Assembly (NCBI GenBank): GCA_002897115.2
Contig: BCIH01000021.1
Location: 51,377-115,376, forward strand
Direction of reading: 5' to 3'
DNA from: Prototheca cutis
Taxonomy: Eukaryota; Chlorophyta; Trebouxiophyceae; Chlorellales; Chlorellaceae
DNA length: 64,000 nt
In this document: positions 9,810 through 21,361 of the stretch, piece after piece
Numbering within the stretch: the first letter of the stretch is position 1
How the letters are laid out: the number at the start of each line of letters is the position of its first letter
Made by a program: the position numbers and the translations under genes
The notes under the pieces: generated by a model
What the model was told of the DNA's origin: nothing
The model's input: the letters and a program-made list of their open reading frames with translations, nothing else
Database searches by the model: none

Positions 9810-12591
9810 TCAGAGCTCATCGTGCGTGAGCTCGGCAGGATCGCTGTACTGCCGGAGTTCCTGGTGCAGCGCCAGCACATCGTCGTTACTGCAGGCGGCG
9901 GGCGTCTCGAACCTGGCTGTGTACTCGCACCGTGAAGGCTCGCTCACGCCGTACAACCGCTCCGTAGCCCCGCACTCTGTCACCACCTGCACGAGTGTGC
10001 ATGTGGGTGGTTGGGGGGAGGGGGGGATGCGTACTTGCGCCTTGTTTTTCAATCTCATTGGGGAAGGCGTGACCTTGTCATGCTGTCGGCTGCATGCACC
10101 GCTTCAAAGCCTACGCTCCTAGCACCGCGCCTCGTGTTTTCCCACCAAGCGTCGCATGTGCTCCCAGGCCATCACACATACACACCACAACAAACAAAGC
10201 CTCCCATGGCTCACCGTGAGGCTGCGGGAGGGCCCATTCCAGCAGTGGGAGCCATGCCTGAAGAAGAGCTCGCTGGCATCATCGGCAGGCGTCTCCCAGC
10301 GGCCCAGGTTCATGCTGCTTCCGCCCTCAATCTGCTTGGCATTGCCAAAGGGACACATCTCGTACGTGTACTTTTCCGCGCTCGCCTGGAAGCAGGCGCC
10401 CTCCAGTGCGGCCCAGACGGCGTCTGGCCCGTAGCTTCCTGCCAACTTCTCGCGCAGCTGGGTGATCTCACGCTCCTTGTCTCGCACCGCCTGCGCGGCC
10501 TTGCTCGCCTCTCCCCGGGCCGCTGTCATCGCCTTCATCTCAGCTTCCAACTGCTTGGCCAGAGATCCCACTGAACCTGTGGTAGTGATGGAGTGGGAGG
10601 GGGTGGTGTTGGCAGTGCCAGGCGGCGCACGCAGCAGCAGATGTACGCAGCACGNGAGCGATTGCCGCACCAAACGCAAACCCTTGCACTGGACTGGCAT
10701 GAGTCGAATTCCCCAACAATCAAACACACCCCCGCCAAAGTCCGCACCGTCGGCGGCGGCGGATTCCTTTGTCGCCTTGCCGCCACCGTTGGCCACACCC
10801 AGTCTGCCCTTGATCGCTCCAAGGAGGCTGCTGCCTGCACGGTGAACGGGATGTGGGAGTGCAGTCACGTTGAGCAGGCCGCGTTGTTGCTTATATTCCA
10901 TGCAGCAGCAGCAGCTGCAAGACAGGCCTTACCTTGCTCGACAATGCGATCCAGCACAGAGGGGACCTGTTCCCCTTTTCCTGTACCGGCAGACTTGCCA
11001 GCTGCAGCAACCTCCACGTCGCCGGGCTGCTCTGTCCAGGCAGGCTCAGCCTCTTCAGACACATCGCCAGGCTGGCCAACCTGCTCCTCCAACTCCTGTG
11101 TCGTGACAAGGGAAGATCGCCAACGAATGAATGGACGACATCTGCTGTATGACAACAGCACTTGGTTGTGATGCATGCTGGCAAGCTGAATGACCAAATA
11201 AATGTCCCCAAACAGGACAAGCAGCTGTTGCACCAGGCAGCAGTCACCATTCCACCATCACAGACTGCAATTCTCAAAGCGATCACCGGTAAAGCCTCTG
11301 CTAACCCTCAGATCGACGCACCTCGCCAAGGTCGTCTGGATGCACTTGTTCCACGTCCAGAGTGACTGCTTCATCATCGACATCAGACAGTGCTGCCTTC
11401 GCATCACCAGCACGGGCCGCCGCCGCTGCAGCCATGGCTGCAACCCTCTTCTTTGCAGCGTCCACCGTGCCAGTAGTTGCCGGATCTGCGGGTGCCATGG
11501 CAGCGGCATCGTCAGCCGGCGCATCTATCCCTGCTGGTTGGGCATCGCTCTCCGTCACCTTCTCGGCAGCTTCCTTGAGTTTCCGGGTCTCGGCCTCCTG
11601 AGCCTCGGCCACACTCTGTGCCTCTGCACATTATGTCAGTTCATTATTTATTTCTTTGCTTTCGTCTGCTTCTGGTTGTGGGGACGGAGAGGCAGCGCGC
11701 CCACCGGCAACGTGCATTCCCCAATTGTGCCAAACAAGCAATACCTTCCTAACCTTCTTTGGTTTTCTGTTCGGCTTGGAGGCTTTGAAGCTCTGTTTCC
11801 AGGCGGGCAACGTCCTGTCGCCAGGACTCGAGCTTGGCGGCCGCTCGTTCGACGTACACTGCTCGGGTCTTCAGTCCTTGCTCCGCTGCGGACAGCTGTG
11901 CATGCAGCTCGACACGCCTGGAGGCGCCCAGCGCCTCACACGTGTTGTTGCACCGCCCAGCCCGCTCGTCGGATCCGTCACAGCAATCTGCAGTCAGTAG
12001 CAGAAGATTTCACTGGGTGTGCTCGTGATGATGGTCCCATGCCGTGCCGGCTGCCCTGAATCCACCGCTGTCCGAACTAACGGATACCAGGGAAATTGGA
12101 ACCCTTCCTCACCCACACCACATGACAACAGCAATAACAACAAGCTCACCGCAAATGCCATCGTCGACGACTGCGCTGCTCACGACGTGGCTCTGGTACC
12201 CGTTGTTCTGGCAGTAAAACTTTCCATTCCCGCAGGCGGATGTGCCTGCAGATCTCAGCATGGTGAGCACATGAAGTGGCCAGCGCCGCGAGGTTTTCAG
12301 TGCGTCCGGCTCCACCGCAAACAAGCCCGCTCCCATCATGGATCATCCCACACACCCACCGGGCTCATCGCTGCCGTCCGTGCAGTCGCAATAGTCGTCA
12401 TTGATGCGCGAGACAGGCACGGCGCCTTGGCCGTTCAGGCAGTGGAATGTCGCATCCTCAGCCAACTGGTACTGTGGCAGCAAGTTTGGAGGCACCCCGC
12501 GGGTGATGGGGATTGCTCGCGGGCTGGCCTCGATCGCCCCCGCCAGGCACCACAAGGAGCCCAGCAGAAGCACTGAGAATGAGCCAGCCAT
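9810..12591 (-). CDS. PRKCSH: Glucosidase II beta subunit (PRKCSH), ER
   Basis: The start at 12591 encodes a signal peptide (MAGSFSVLLLGSLWCLAGAIEA). Exon 1 holds YQLAEDATFHCLNG and INDDYCDCTDGSDEPG, the calcium-binding LDL-receptor class A repeat; further exons give SACGNGKFYCQNNGY and the second repeat. Mid-gene exons (about 11612-10935) encode an Ala/Glu/Lys coiled-coil and acidic region; then VWAALEGACFQASAEKYTYEMCPFG and a last exon (about 9990-9810) with the mannose-receptor-homology (MRH) domain. The protein ends in HDEL, the ER retrieval signal. The subunit holds the catalytic alpha subunit in the ER and presents N-glycans for glucose trimming. An ambiguous base lies in an intron near 10655. 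Domains are in family order and appear complete. Confidence 0.94.
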
Positions 12592-12914
12592 GTGGTACGT
12601 TCGATGTGTATCTTATACTCTACTCATCGGATTGCAGCTCTGGTCTGAAGGACCAAGCTTTCATGGTTTTCAGGCCCCAGGTGTGGGTGCAGGCCCCGAC
12701 CGGAACTTCAACAAAATGCGAGTGTCGGCAGGCCGACACAATTACGTGGGTCACCATCTGGCAGCCCATTACTCAATGAGCCTGACATCAACAGGTGCGC
12801 AAAATACCAAAACAATATCAACTAAATGGCAGTATACTTGTCGGCTCCGAGCAGCTTGCATATGGGAACCAGCAGGTCTTCTTGACAGGAGTTCCCGAGG
12901 CAAGGCACAGGAGC
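12592..12914. promoter_or_regulatory. Divergent promoter region, PRKCSH / FAD synthase
   Basis: Only 323 bases separate two start codons pointing apart, so both promoters must overlap or sit here. No named motif is identified. Confidence 0.6.
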
Positions 12915-15900
12915 ATGGCGGACGTGCTCGCTGCTGTGGATGCCCTGACAGATGAGCGGCTGAAGCTCAAGTGTCAGAGCGCCATTGCATTCGTCGAAAG
13001 GTCCATCGATCTGTATGGGTGAGCAGCAATGCGTGTGGGGGGGGGGGGCGCTGACTTGGGCAAGCTGGGTCCTCAGTCAATGTTCTGGGCAGACAACCTA
13101 CCACAGTCCCGCCACCTTGAGTGCCCGCTCCATCCACCCTCGCCATGCAGGCTCGATGGACTAGCCTTTTCTTTCAATGGAGGCAAGGACTCCACCGTGA
13201 TCCTGCACATCATCCGCGCGGCAATCGAGAAGCACAAGCTGGATCACCCGGGGGCACAGACAGGTCTGGACTGGGTGGGCACTTGGGCTTTCGCTTGACG
13301 ATTGGGCTTGTGGCTGCTGCTGCTGCACCAGGAACTGGGGGAGCTGAATTACGAGTATTTGTGGATTTAATACCAGTTCTTGCGGGCATGTGTGATTCTT
13401 CACATGGTGGGCTGGCACGGATCTGTAGCAGCGCCTGAAAACGTCAGGTGCGCTTTCCACGCAAATGAATTGGCGCAGGGACCATGAAGGACGTTCACAC
13501 GTTTTTCTTCCACAATCCTGCCGACTTTGACGAGGTGGTGAAGTTTACGAATGTGGAGGCCCAGCAATATGGCCTAGACCTCCGCATTCTTCACGGCGGC
13601 TTCCGGGAAGGTCTCAACTCCCTGCTGCGAGAGACCAACGTCAAAGCCATCATCCTTGGCACCCGAAAGTGAGCAGTGCTTGTTTTGATTGTGGCCGACT
13701 GTTTGGTTGAAAGAGGCATGCCCCCCACCCACGCCACACCCAACCACACGCATCTCGTCAGGGGCGACCCCAATGCGGCAGAGCAGGAAGTTTTCTGCCC
13801 TTCTTCACGTGGTTACCCGCCCTTCATGCGCATCAACCCCATCCTGAACTGGAGCTTCCACGACGTCTGGGCCTTTTTGAGGGAAGCAAAGTTGGCCTAC
13901 TGCAGTCTGTATGACCACGGGTATACCTCCCTGGGCGAGGTCACCAACACCCACCTCAACCCGTGAGTGCTGCTGCTCCTGCTCTTCCTGAAGTGGGATT
14001 GTTTATTTGTTTGTTGAAGCCCAAGGGGCGGTTCATGGGTTGGCCGGCGGTTTTTGAATTGATCGGGCCAGCACTGTTTTGTGCTGGGTGAGTATGCCTT
14101 TTCCTCTCATGAATGACCCCCCCGAGCAGATATACATGCACACGAACAAACGAACAAGTTGAGAAATAAACTCCTCCCCTCAAAAAAAAACCCTTGTTCT
14201 CAGGGCACTGCGGAAGGAAGACGGGAGTTATGCGCCTGCATACATGCTTCCCGACGCGCGACTGGAACGGGTGGGCCGGGAGCAGGCAGAGACCCGGCCG
14301 CCGCCCCCGCTGGAAGGCGCCAGCACCACGGGGTTGGTCATCGTCGGCGATGAAATCTTGTCCGCCAAAGTCAAGGACGTCAACACGCGGTTCCTGTGCC
14401 GTGAACTCCACGCCGCGGGCTGGCTCGTCCCCAGGGTCGTGATTGTCCGCGACTGCATCCCGGAAATTGCGGCCGAGGTCAGGGCCATGAGCTCAGAGTA
14501 CGCTGCTGTCATCATCGCGGGCGGGATTGGGCCAACTGTGGATGATGTCAGCATGGCTGCCCTCGCACGTACGTCTGTGGATTGCTGTGCCTGCTGGCGG
14601 TGCTGTCTTTGGTATTGTTGTCGTGGCGGGAAAGAGCATGCATGCCTGCGTCGCACCGAAAGACAGACTGTGTTCAACGACCCCTCCACCCCAACCAACT
14701 GGCACAAAAAGGACAATCCCCTCCCCCCCCTCTCCCCCCCCACACACCAACCTCCACAGAGGCTTGCGACACGTGCCTGTATCGCCATCCGGAGATTGAG
14801 CGCCGGATCCGTGAATTTTTTGGCAAGCACACGACGACATCTCACCTGAAGATGGCAGAAGTCCCGGAAGGTAAGCAGGCTTTGTCAGGCCTTTTTCTGC
14901 TATCGCTTGGGAAGGGTCCCCCCCTTGTGTGGCAATGTGTTGGCAGTACCAGCATGACGAGGACTTCTTCCAATCCCAAACCCCACCCCACCCCTTTGAA
15001 TGAATGAATGACAGGCTCGGAGACAGCGTTGATCGAGTGCCGGATGGATTCCGGCGCCCTGTCTCCTTGGCCCGTGGTCCGTTGCCGAAACGTCTACGCA
15101 CTGCCGGGCATCCCATCCCTCCTCCAAGACAAGTGGCCGGTGCGCTGGATGATGGATGGGTGTCCAGATAAAGTGCTTCGACATGACGTACATTGAAGAT
15201 CGGGCGCCGCAGATGAAGGATTGGACTGGTCACAGGACCTGCATTATCTCATGCTCCGAATGCTCACTCTTTGAACACCACCACCACCACTACTGCAGGC
15301 TGTGAAGGAGGACATGTGCCATCTGGGTTTGGATGATCGGCCACCAGCTGGGCCCTACCACTGTGTGGCCATCCGTCTGGCTACAACCGACGAGACACAG
15401 GTCTGTTTGGGGGGGTCCTTTTGTGCGACAGATGGGAGTGGGCTGTGGAATGGAGTGGTGCCAGCTGAATGAGGCGATGGGTACGCACGTTGCACTGCGC
15501 TCATGGCCATCAATAATGTTGCGGGTCACTCTCAATCAACCCAGCACGCACCTGGCACAACTGCCTAGGTGGCGGGTCTGCTGGAGCGGGTGATGTCACA
15601 GCACGGGAGCCAGGTGTCGTTGGGCTCGTACCAGGTAAACTGACGTTATGCTGGTACAAGGGTGTCGTTTGGTCAGGGCACTTGCCCTGGGGATTCTGGG
15701 AAGGGATGCGGATTGCTTGGAGAACCAGCTCCCTGACATAGCAACACGCCCACCCCCCCACCCACACGTCAGCCAACGAACCACACCCCCCCACTCACCA
15801 ATAACAGGTTGCTGGACAAAAGGATGGTGCAGGCCTCGTGCTGAGTGTGGAGAGCAAGGATGTGGTGGCCGTTCACAATGCGGCTGATGAGCTCATCCTG

Positions 15901-15999
15901 GGCATTGATTCGGCGCTGGTGCTCAGCAGCGGTCCCATCAACAGCAGCACCCTGGGCGAACCCTCCGCCTCCCCAAGCAGGAGCCCCATACTGCGGTAG
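12915..15999 (+). CDS. FLAD1: FAD synthase-like protein: PAPS-reductase domain fused to MoCF-like domain
   Basis: Starts MADVLAAVDALTDERLKLK. The next exon (about 13149) carries LAFSFNGGKDSTVILHIIR, the SGGKDS-type PP-loop of the PAPS-reductase/FAD-synthase fold. Exons near 13480-13669 (MKDVHTFFFHNPADF, LHGGFREGLNSLL, AIILGTRK) and 13762-13962 (PFMRINPILNWSFHDVWAF, LYDHGYTSLGEV) complete the FMN-adenylylating domain. From about 14205 a MoaB/MogA-type domain follows (GLVIVGDEILSAKVKDVNTRFL, IIAGGIGPTVDDVSMAAL), then small exons to the TAG at 15997-15999. The order PAPS-reductase then MoCF is that of plant homologues and the reverse of animal FLAD1. FAD synthase makes FAD from FMN and ATP; the MoCF-like part is a FAD pyrophosphatase in animals. 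Many introns here show G runs early and C runs late. Confidence 0.88.
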
Positions 16000-16581
16000 C
16001 CTGAATAACCAGGGCCGCGGGTTGATACTGGCCTGGCTTTGTGATCAGATCGCTGCTCTCAGTCTTCGAACGTCGATGATGAATATAAGGGTTCGGTTGA
16101 GTTGTCCTCATGCCACCTGGCTGTAGATGCTTGCAGGCCCCAGTGTGTCCCCAACGAACTGGGACTCTGCCACGTCTGCCACGTCTGCCACCACGCGATG
16201 TACAAAGTGGAACGGAGACGGTGCGCAAAGGGATGCATTTTCTTGAAATGTCACGAAAGCCCAAGACAACATTTTGTGGGATAAAATGAAGGTGTCCTTG
16301 CACGGCCTGCTGGCCAAGACCGACAAACATGGCACGGGAGAGGGCTCGACAGCAGCAGCACTAAAAATGTTCATCATCATTGTGGTGGACATGGACAGGC
16401 CTCTCCATGCCTACTGCAAGAAGGTGTGCACTGGGTCGGTCGCCACCGCAAGCAAGGTGGCAATGCCAGTAGCAATGGGGGAAATTGATTCATTGATTCA
16501 CTGATTGATTGATGTACAATGTGCAGCCAGGCGGACTCGGAGGTCCGTCGACTGCGTGCGGCAACCATCCATGCCAGCGCT
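16000..16581. other. Convergent 3' region between FAD synthase and SfsA-like genes
   Basis: No coding signal or structured RNA recognised over 582 bases. Confidence 0.45.
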
Positions 16582-18247
16582 TCAAGCCACATCGTTCGCA
16601 CCATCGTCTCCCATGACCACCGGCGTACCACCACCAGTCGCCCCACTCAAGAGGGCATCCCCAGGGTGCAGGGCATACTGCAGTACCACAGGGATCTGGC
16701 CGCAGTACCGCACAGTCCTGTTGAGCGGGTCGAGCGTCACGGCCGCGGCCACAAGCCGCACCCCCGCCACCGCAGCCTCGGCCAGGAGCCTTGCATACTC
16801 TGGATCGCGCTCGCGGCAGGGCGCAAAGGCCACGCAGTCGCTGCGTTGGACCAGAAACAGGAGCGCCGCTTGGCCGCCGCGGCGAACCACCGCCGTCAGC
16901 TCGCGGGCATGGCGCTGCGCCCTCGGGCTAGGTGTGTCGGGGAATAGTGCAAGCCGAGAACCGTCAGAAGTCAAGCCGGCAAGCGTCACACTCTTCACCT
17001 CCAAGAAACATCCATCGCTTCCGTCTTTGATGTCATCGAGGGTGGCGGTGTCGTTGGCACAAGCAGTGGCGTCGAGGGTGCCCTTGGAAGGAGCAGCATC
17101 GTTGCCTGCATCGGAAGGAAGCCCATTTTTACTCCAGCCGCCATCATCGCCGTCGGTGCTAGCAGTCGTACTGGGCAGGTTCACAAGAGTGGTGCTGCTT
17201 CTGCTGCCGAGTGTTGCAGAGCCGCCGGTAGAGGCACGCTTGGACGGCAATGCCGCTGCCTCTGCCGTCGCGCTGTCCAAGAATTCCGGCTCCGCAGGAT
17301 TGTTGGACACTGCAGCTGTCCCCCCGGCGGCAGCATCAGAGTTCGTGTCGTTCTCTGCAGCACGCACCACTTTCTTCGACGGCCTGAGTACCACATCGTC
17401 GCGCGGTCCCGGGGCCCCCATCCTGAAAAGCTTGAAATCGATGCGGGTGGCGCCGTCGGTCCCCAGGCGCACCTCCTGCTGCACGGAGTCGTAGGGCGGC
17501 AGGCCCGCCAAGCTGCGCCCCGTCAGCAGAGCCAGGGCCATGGCATTCGCTTTGGCACTGTGCACACCCACCCACACCGCGCCAGCCGGCAGCCGCACCC
17601 ACTCCAACGTGTGTGCATACTTTCTTTTGGGATTCTGCGACACTGAAAACGCCGCGGGCAGGGGCAAATGCTCCACCAAGCCCAGCATGGGACCCGTGTT
17701 GGGGACATGCACGACTATAGGGTTTGGTTGCGCCGCCGTGCCGGCGAGGCCATCAGCTTCTTCTACTTTGGGCCCAGGCCCCGCGCCCGGGATCTGCAGC
17801 AGGGCCAAACCGGGGATGTCAATGCACAGGGTGCCTGTGAACCAAGCACAGCACCTACAGGCCACGGCCGCGCAATGCCGCGCCATCATGAACAGACTCA
17901 GGGAGAAACCTCAAACCTTGTCACCAGTCCTCCCCCCCAAAACACACACACTCCCTTAAGAAAACGCACGCGCACTGCGATACCTCCCGCGCGATCCACA
18001 TCCAAACTCCTCAAGGAACCTTGCTACTCACCAGTGCATCGCCCAGAAAACGTTTGTAGCGGCGCAGCAGGCTTCCCGCCGTCAGAGTCTCGTAGGAGAG
18101 CAGGCAGGGCGGGGCTATGCTCTTGGGAATGCACCCGGCGCAGTTCACCACGGAAGCCACAGACCTGGGCCCGCGCCGCTCAAGATTTCTTTTACTCATG
18201 CCTAGTGCAGGCGCAGCTGTTCTTCCGCTCCACACCACTGCTCGCAT
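16582..18247 (-). CDS. sfsA: SfsA-like protein (DNA/RNA-binding nuclease-like fold)
   Basis: Exon 1 (18247 to about 18032) ends SLLRRYKRFLGDAL, the hallmark SfsA N-terminus. Splicing to the acceptor CTGCTGCAG near 17792 keeps frame: IPGAGPGPK, then VVHVPNTGPMLGLV, YAHTLEWVRLPAGAVWVGVHSAKANAMALALL, RIDFKLF, CFLEVKSVTL, LFPDTPSPRAQRHARELTAV, LLFLVQRSDCVAFAPC and DPEYARLLAEAAVAGV. D/E-V-K (the DFKL...LEVKSVT motif) are the nuclease-like active-site positions. Bacterial SfsA influences sugar gene expression and resembles PD-(D/E)XK folds; role in algae is unknown. A Ser/Ala/Thr/Asp-rich insertion of over 100 residues separates FDFKL from LEVKS, absent from bacterial SfsA. The first 40 residues are basic and may target an organelle. 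Confidence 0.85.
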
Positions 18248-18945
18248 GGCCGGATCATGGTACGAAAGTTCGGGAGGTCGCGGATCACGTGGAGACGGTC
18301 ACTCACCCATGGGGCCCAGCCTTACTCCAAGCCAGTGGCCTCCAGCAACAATTTTCAAACTGGCAACGAATTTCATCAAAGTGCACAGTGGTGCCATCAA
18401 GTGTGCATCTGGGAGCTACATGCCAGATTCGGTGTCCTAAGGTGTCAGCCGTGAGGGGCAAAGGCGGACGCCAGCTCGAGGGCCACGTGGGAACGAGTTG
18501 GTAGACAAAGGTGTCCGTAAACAACGCAAGGCCAGCGAGCTTGGCACGCTGTGATCGGTGTCATGGCCCCGCCCTAGGCCGCACAACACGAAATATAATA
18601 CATATTTTCGTGGAAATTTGTGTCTAGGAAGTGGGCAAGGACGTATATGCTCGGCGGCCTGGTGCGCAAGGTAGTTGGAGCACCGCGCCGTTCCCTCGCT
18701 AGCCTCCTGTACTCTGCCACCGCTCCTCCGGTGCACGAGGTGGGCATGCGACATGGGAGTTTCAATCACTGTTAGACCATTCTGCGGATAGTACTGCCAT
18801 TATTTGGCTGCATGCCCGTCCAGAATGGGCGTGTTCTTCTCAGTCGGAGCCACTTTAGAACCTAGCTGGATCAGCCCCCACGCTTGCCTCCCCTGCCCTG
18901 GTTTAGGCGGCAAAGTTTCCTTTTGCGCTTGCAAGTCTGAGAGGC
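18248..18945. promoter_or_regulatory. Divergent promoter region, SfsA-like / UMP-CMP kinase
   Basis: About 700 bases between outward-facing start codons. No exon is convincing; a relatively AT-rich patch lies at about 18590-18625. Confidence 0.5.
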
Positions 18946-19502
18946 ATGGTGACGGCTATGACTGAGGCGCAGGTAAGAGTGGTATTTGGTTCTTGGGGGG
19001 GCAACACAGGTACATGCTGGCCTGGCTCGCAGGCGGGCAATCCATCACGAGTGGGAATGGGCCTGTGTGGCCAGTGGAGCGTCCTAGAGGCCCATACATA
19101 TTCATCCACAGGCCCCCGAGCTCAAGGTGTCGGCTACCAATGGCCTGGCCAACAAGAAGGTCGTCTTTGTCCTGGGTGGGCCCGGATCCGGCAAGGGCAC
19201 TCAGGTGGGTGTGCTCCTTGGGTTGGCAGATGGACAATGCCATCTCCATAAACACCCGGATCCGGACAGCGCTGTGATACTTGCACAAGGTTGTTGGGAT
19301 TCCGGCAAAAAGACTCCTGTGACTCACCATGCAACGTGGGACGATTCGCGCAGAGTGCCAAGCTGGTGGAGGAGTTTGGCGTGGTTCACCTGTCTGCTGG
19401 CGACTTGCTGCGTGCGCACATGAAGTCTGGCAGCGCAGAGGGCAAGATGGTCGCGGACATGATTGCCAATGGCCAGATCGTCCCTTCCTACGTGAGGAGG
19501 AG

Positions 19503-19559
<57 letters not shown>

Positions 19560-19826
19560 TGGGGAGGGGGAAAGGGGGATGGGGGATCTGCTGGTGTTCA
19601 CTGTTGTGACGTGTCTGACATGCCACACTCATGCACCTCAAACAAACTCCACACAGGTCACGGTTGGCCTGCTCAAGGACGCCATGGAGAGCTCAGACAA
19701 GAGCGTGTTCCTGATTGACGGCTTCCCCCGCAACGAGGAGAACCGGTCTGCGTTTGAGACGCAGGTGGGGGGGGGGGGGGGGGGGGGGGNNNNNNNNNNN
19801 NNNNNNNNNNNNNNNNNNNNNNNNNN

Positions 19827-19885
<59 letters not shown>

Positions 19886-20397
19886 TGTTACTGGAGCTGC
19901 TGCTGGAGCTAGGCTGCGGATGCAGATGCGGTGGAAAGCAGCGTGGCTGCAAACAACCATTGCATGAGCTGGGTCGCCATGGTGAACTCACCCATCTCTC
20001 TATCCCTTGCACGACACTTGGTGATGCAGACCAGGATCTCGCCAGAGTTCATCCTGTTCTTCCAGTGCACTGCTGAGGTGAGACAGCTGCTGATGCATGG
20101 GGTGTGTGTGGGGGGGGGAGGGGGGGTCACTTTTCATTTGGCGAGACACGGACACCCCTCAACCCCACCCCTACACAACACTGTGCACAGGTGATGGAGA
20201 AGCGGTTGCTGGGCCGGCAGGAGGGCCGAACCGACGACAACATCGAGACCATCCGCAAGCGGTTCAAGGTGTTTGAGGAGCAGAGCATGCCTGTCGTGGA
20301 GCATTATGATGAGCAGAAGAAAGTGGCGCGCATTCACGCCGAACGCCCGCCGGAGGAGGTGTACCAGGAGGTCCGCCGTCTGTTCCTGGAGCTCTGA
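18946..20397 (+). CDS. UMP-CMP kinase
   Basis: Six exons can be joined. 18946-18972 encodes MVTAMTEAQ; the next (about 19112-19204) holds KVVFVLGGPGSGKGTQ, the P-loop; then AKLVEEFGVVHLSAGDLLRAH to IVPSY; then VTVGLLKDAM and SVFLIDGFPRNEENRSAFE; then ISPEFILFFQCTAE (ending 20077); and 20191-20397 with VMEKRLLGRQEGRTDDNIETIRKRF to a TGA. GFPRN, the LLGR.EGRxDDN lid and the length of about 200 residues are typical of UMP-CMP kinases, which phosphorylate UMP and CMP with ATP. Because coding is continuous across the N gap at 19790-19826, that gap lies wholly in an intron. Regulation is not evident. Confidence 0.93.
19504..19556 (+). repeat. GT microsatellite in UMP-CMP kinase intron 3
   Basis: An uninterrupted GT array close to the 5' splice site, followed by several G runs (GGGGAGGGGG...). 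Confidence 0.95.
19767..19884 (+). repeat. G homopolymer with an assembly gap (N at 19790-19826) in an intron
   Basis: The G run begins right at the splice donor (GACGCAG|GTGGGG) and continues on both sides of 37 N bases. True length is unknown. Confidence 0.95.
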
Positions 20398-20631
20398 GCA
20401 GCATGGCTGATTGACTGCGAGTGCGGCGGGGCACGATTACATGCGATGGCAGCGCAGAAGTTGATGAGGCTGCTGGATGAGGGGTGGTACGGTGTGTCCC
20501 CTGTCGTCCTAACCACCCCTTGGTGTCCATCACCGGTGTGTTCCATACTGGCTAGCCTGAAGCTGCCTCTGTTCAATAGATAGGCGACGAAACGAAACAG
20601 GAAACGCAGGGGAAAAGCAAAATTCACAATA

Positions 20632-21322
20632 TTAGCGTGGGAGGATGCCTCCGCGCGTCAAGTTGAGCAGCCGCTCGAAAATCGCGGCTCCAGCCTCTCG
20701 GATGCCGCAGTGCAGGTACTCATTTGTGACCCACTGGTGCAGACCCTGGATGGATGTAGCGGTCTCCTGTGTGGTTTTTGTTGAGGTTTGGAGCTCGGTT
20801 TGAGGGTCGATGGACATCAGTCTTGTGAAAAGGTGCAAGCTAAAGGTGTTGCGGCGACAGAGGAGACGAGTCAGAAATTTGTAGGGTTGAAGTGGTCGAT
20901 CAACTGAGATGTCCTGCAAGGCCACACACCCCCCACACCCCCCCCACCACCCTATCAACTCCTCCACACCTCTGCCAGTTTGAAATTGACAAACATGTCC
21001 TCGTAGTAGAGCACGGCAGCACAGGGCACATCGTTGTCGCTCAGCCGGTCGGCGTTATACAGCGGGCCCCAATCCTCCTTCTCAGCCAGCAGNTCTGCAG
21101 TGGTGGTGGGACAATTTGTGTNTNTGGNGGGGGGGGGGGGGGGGGGGGGGGGNTGGGTTTTTTGACCCAGGTTGTGCTGCAACTCGGGCGCCATGTGGGT
21201 CATGCTGCAGGGCACACAGAGGAGTGCCCCTGTCAAGTGATGAAAAGCCTGCTTCATGCCGGAACTCTACCAGTGCTGCTCAGTGCAGAGTAGTATGCAC
21301 CCCATCTAAAAAAAACATCCTC

Positions 21323-21361
<39 letters not shown>

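Noticed and set aside
19767..19884. A break in the UMP-CMP kinase gene at the N gap
   Set aside because: Exons on both sides join into a complete kinase, so the gap is only intronic.
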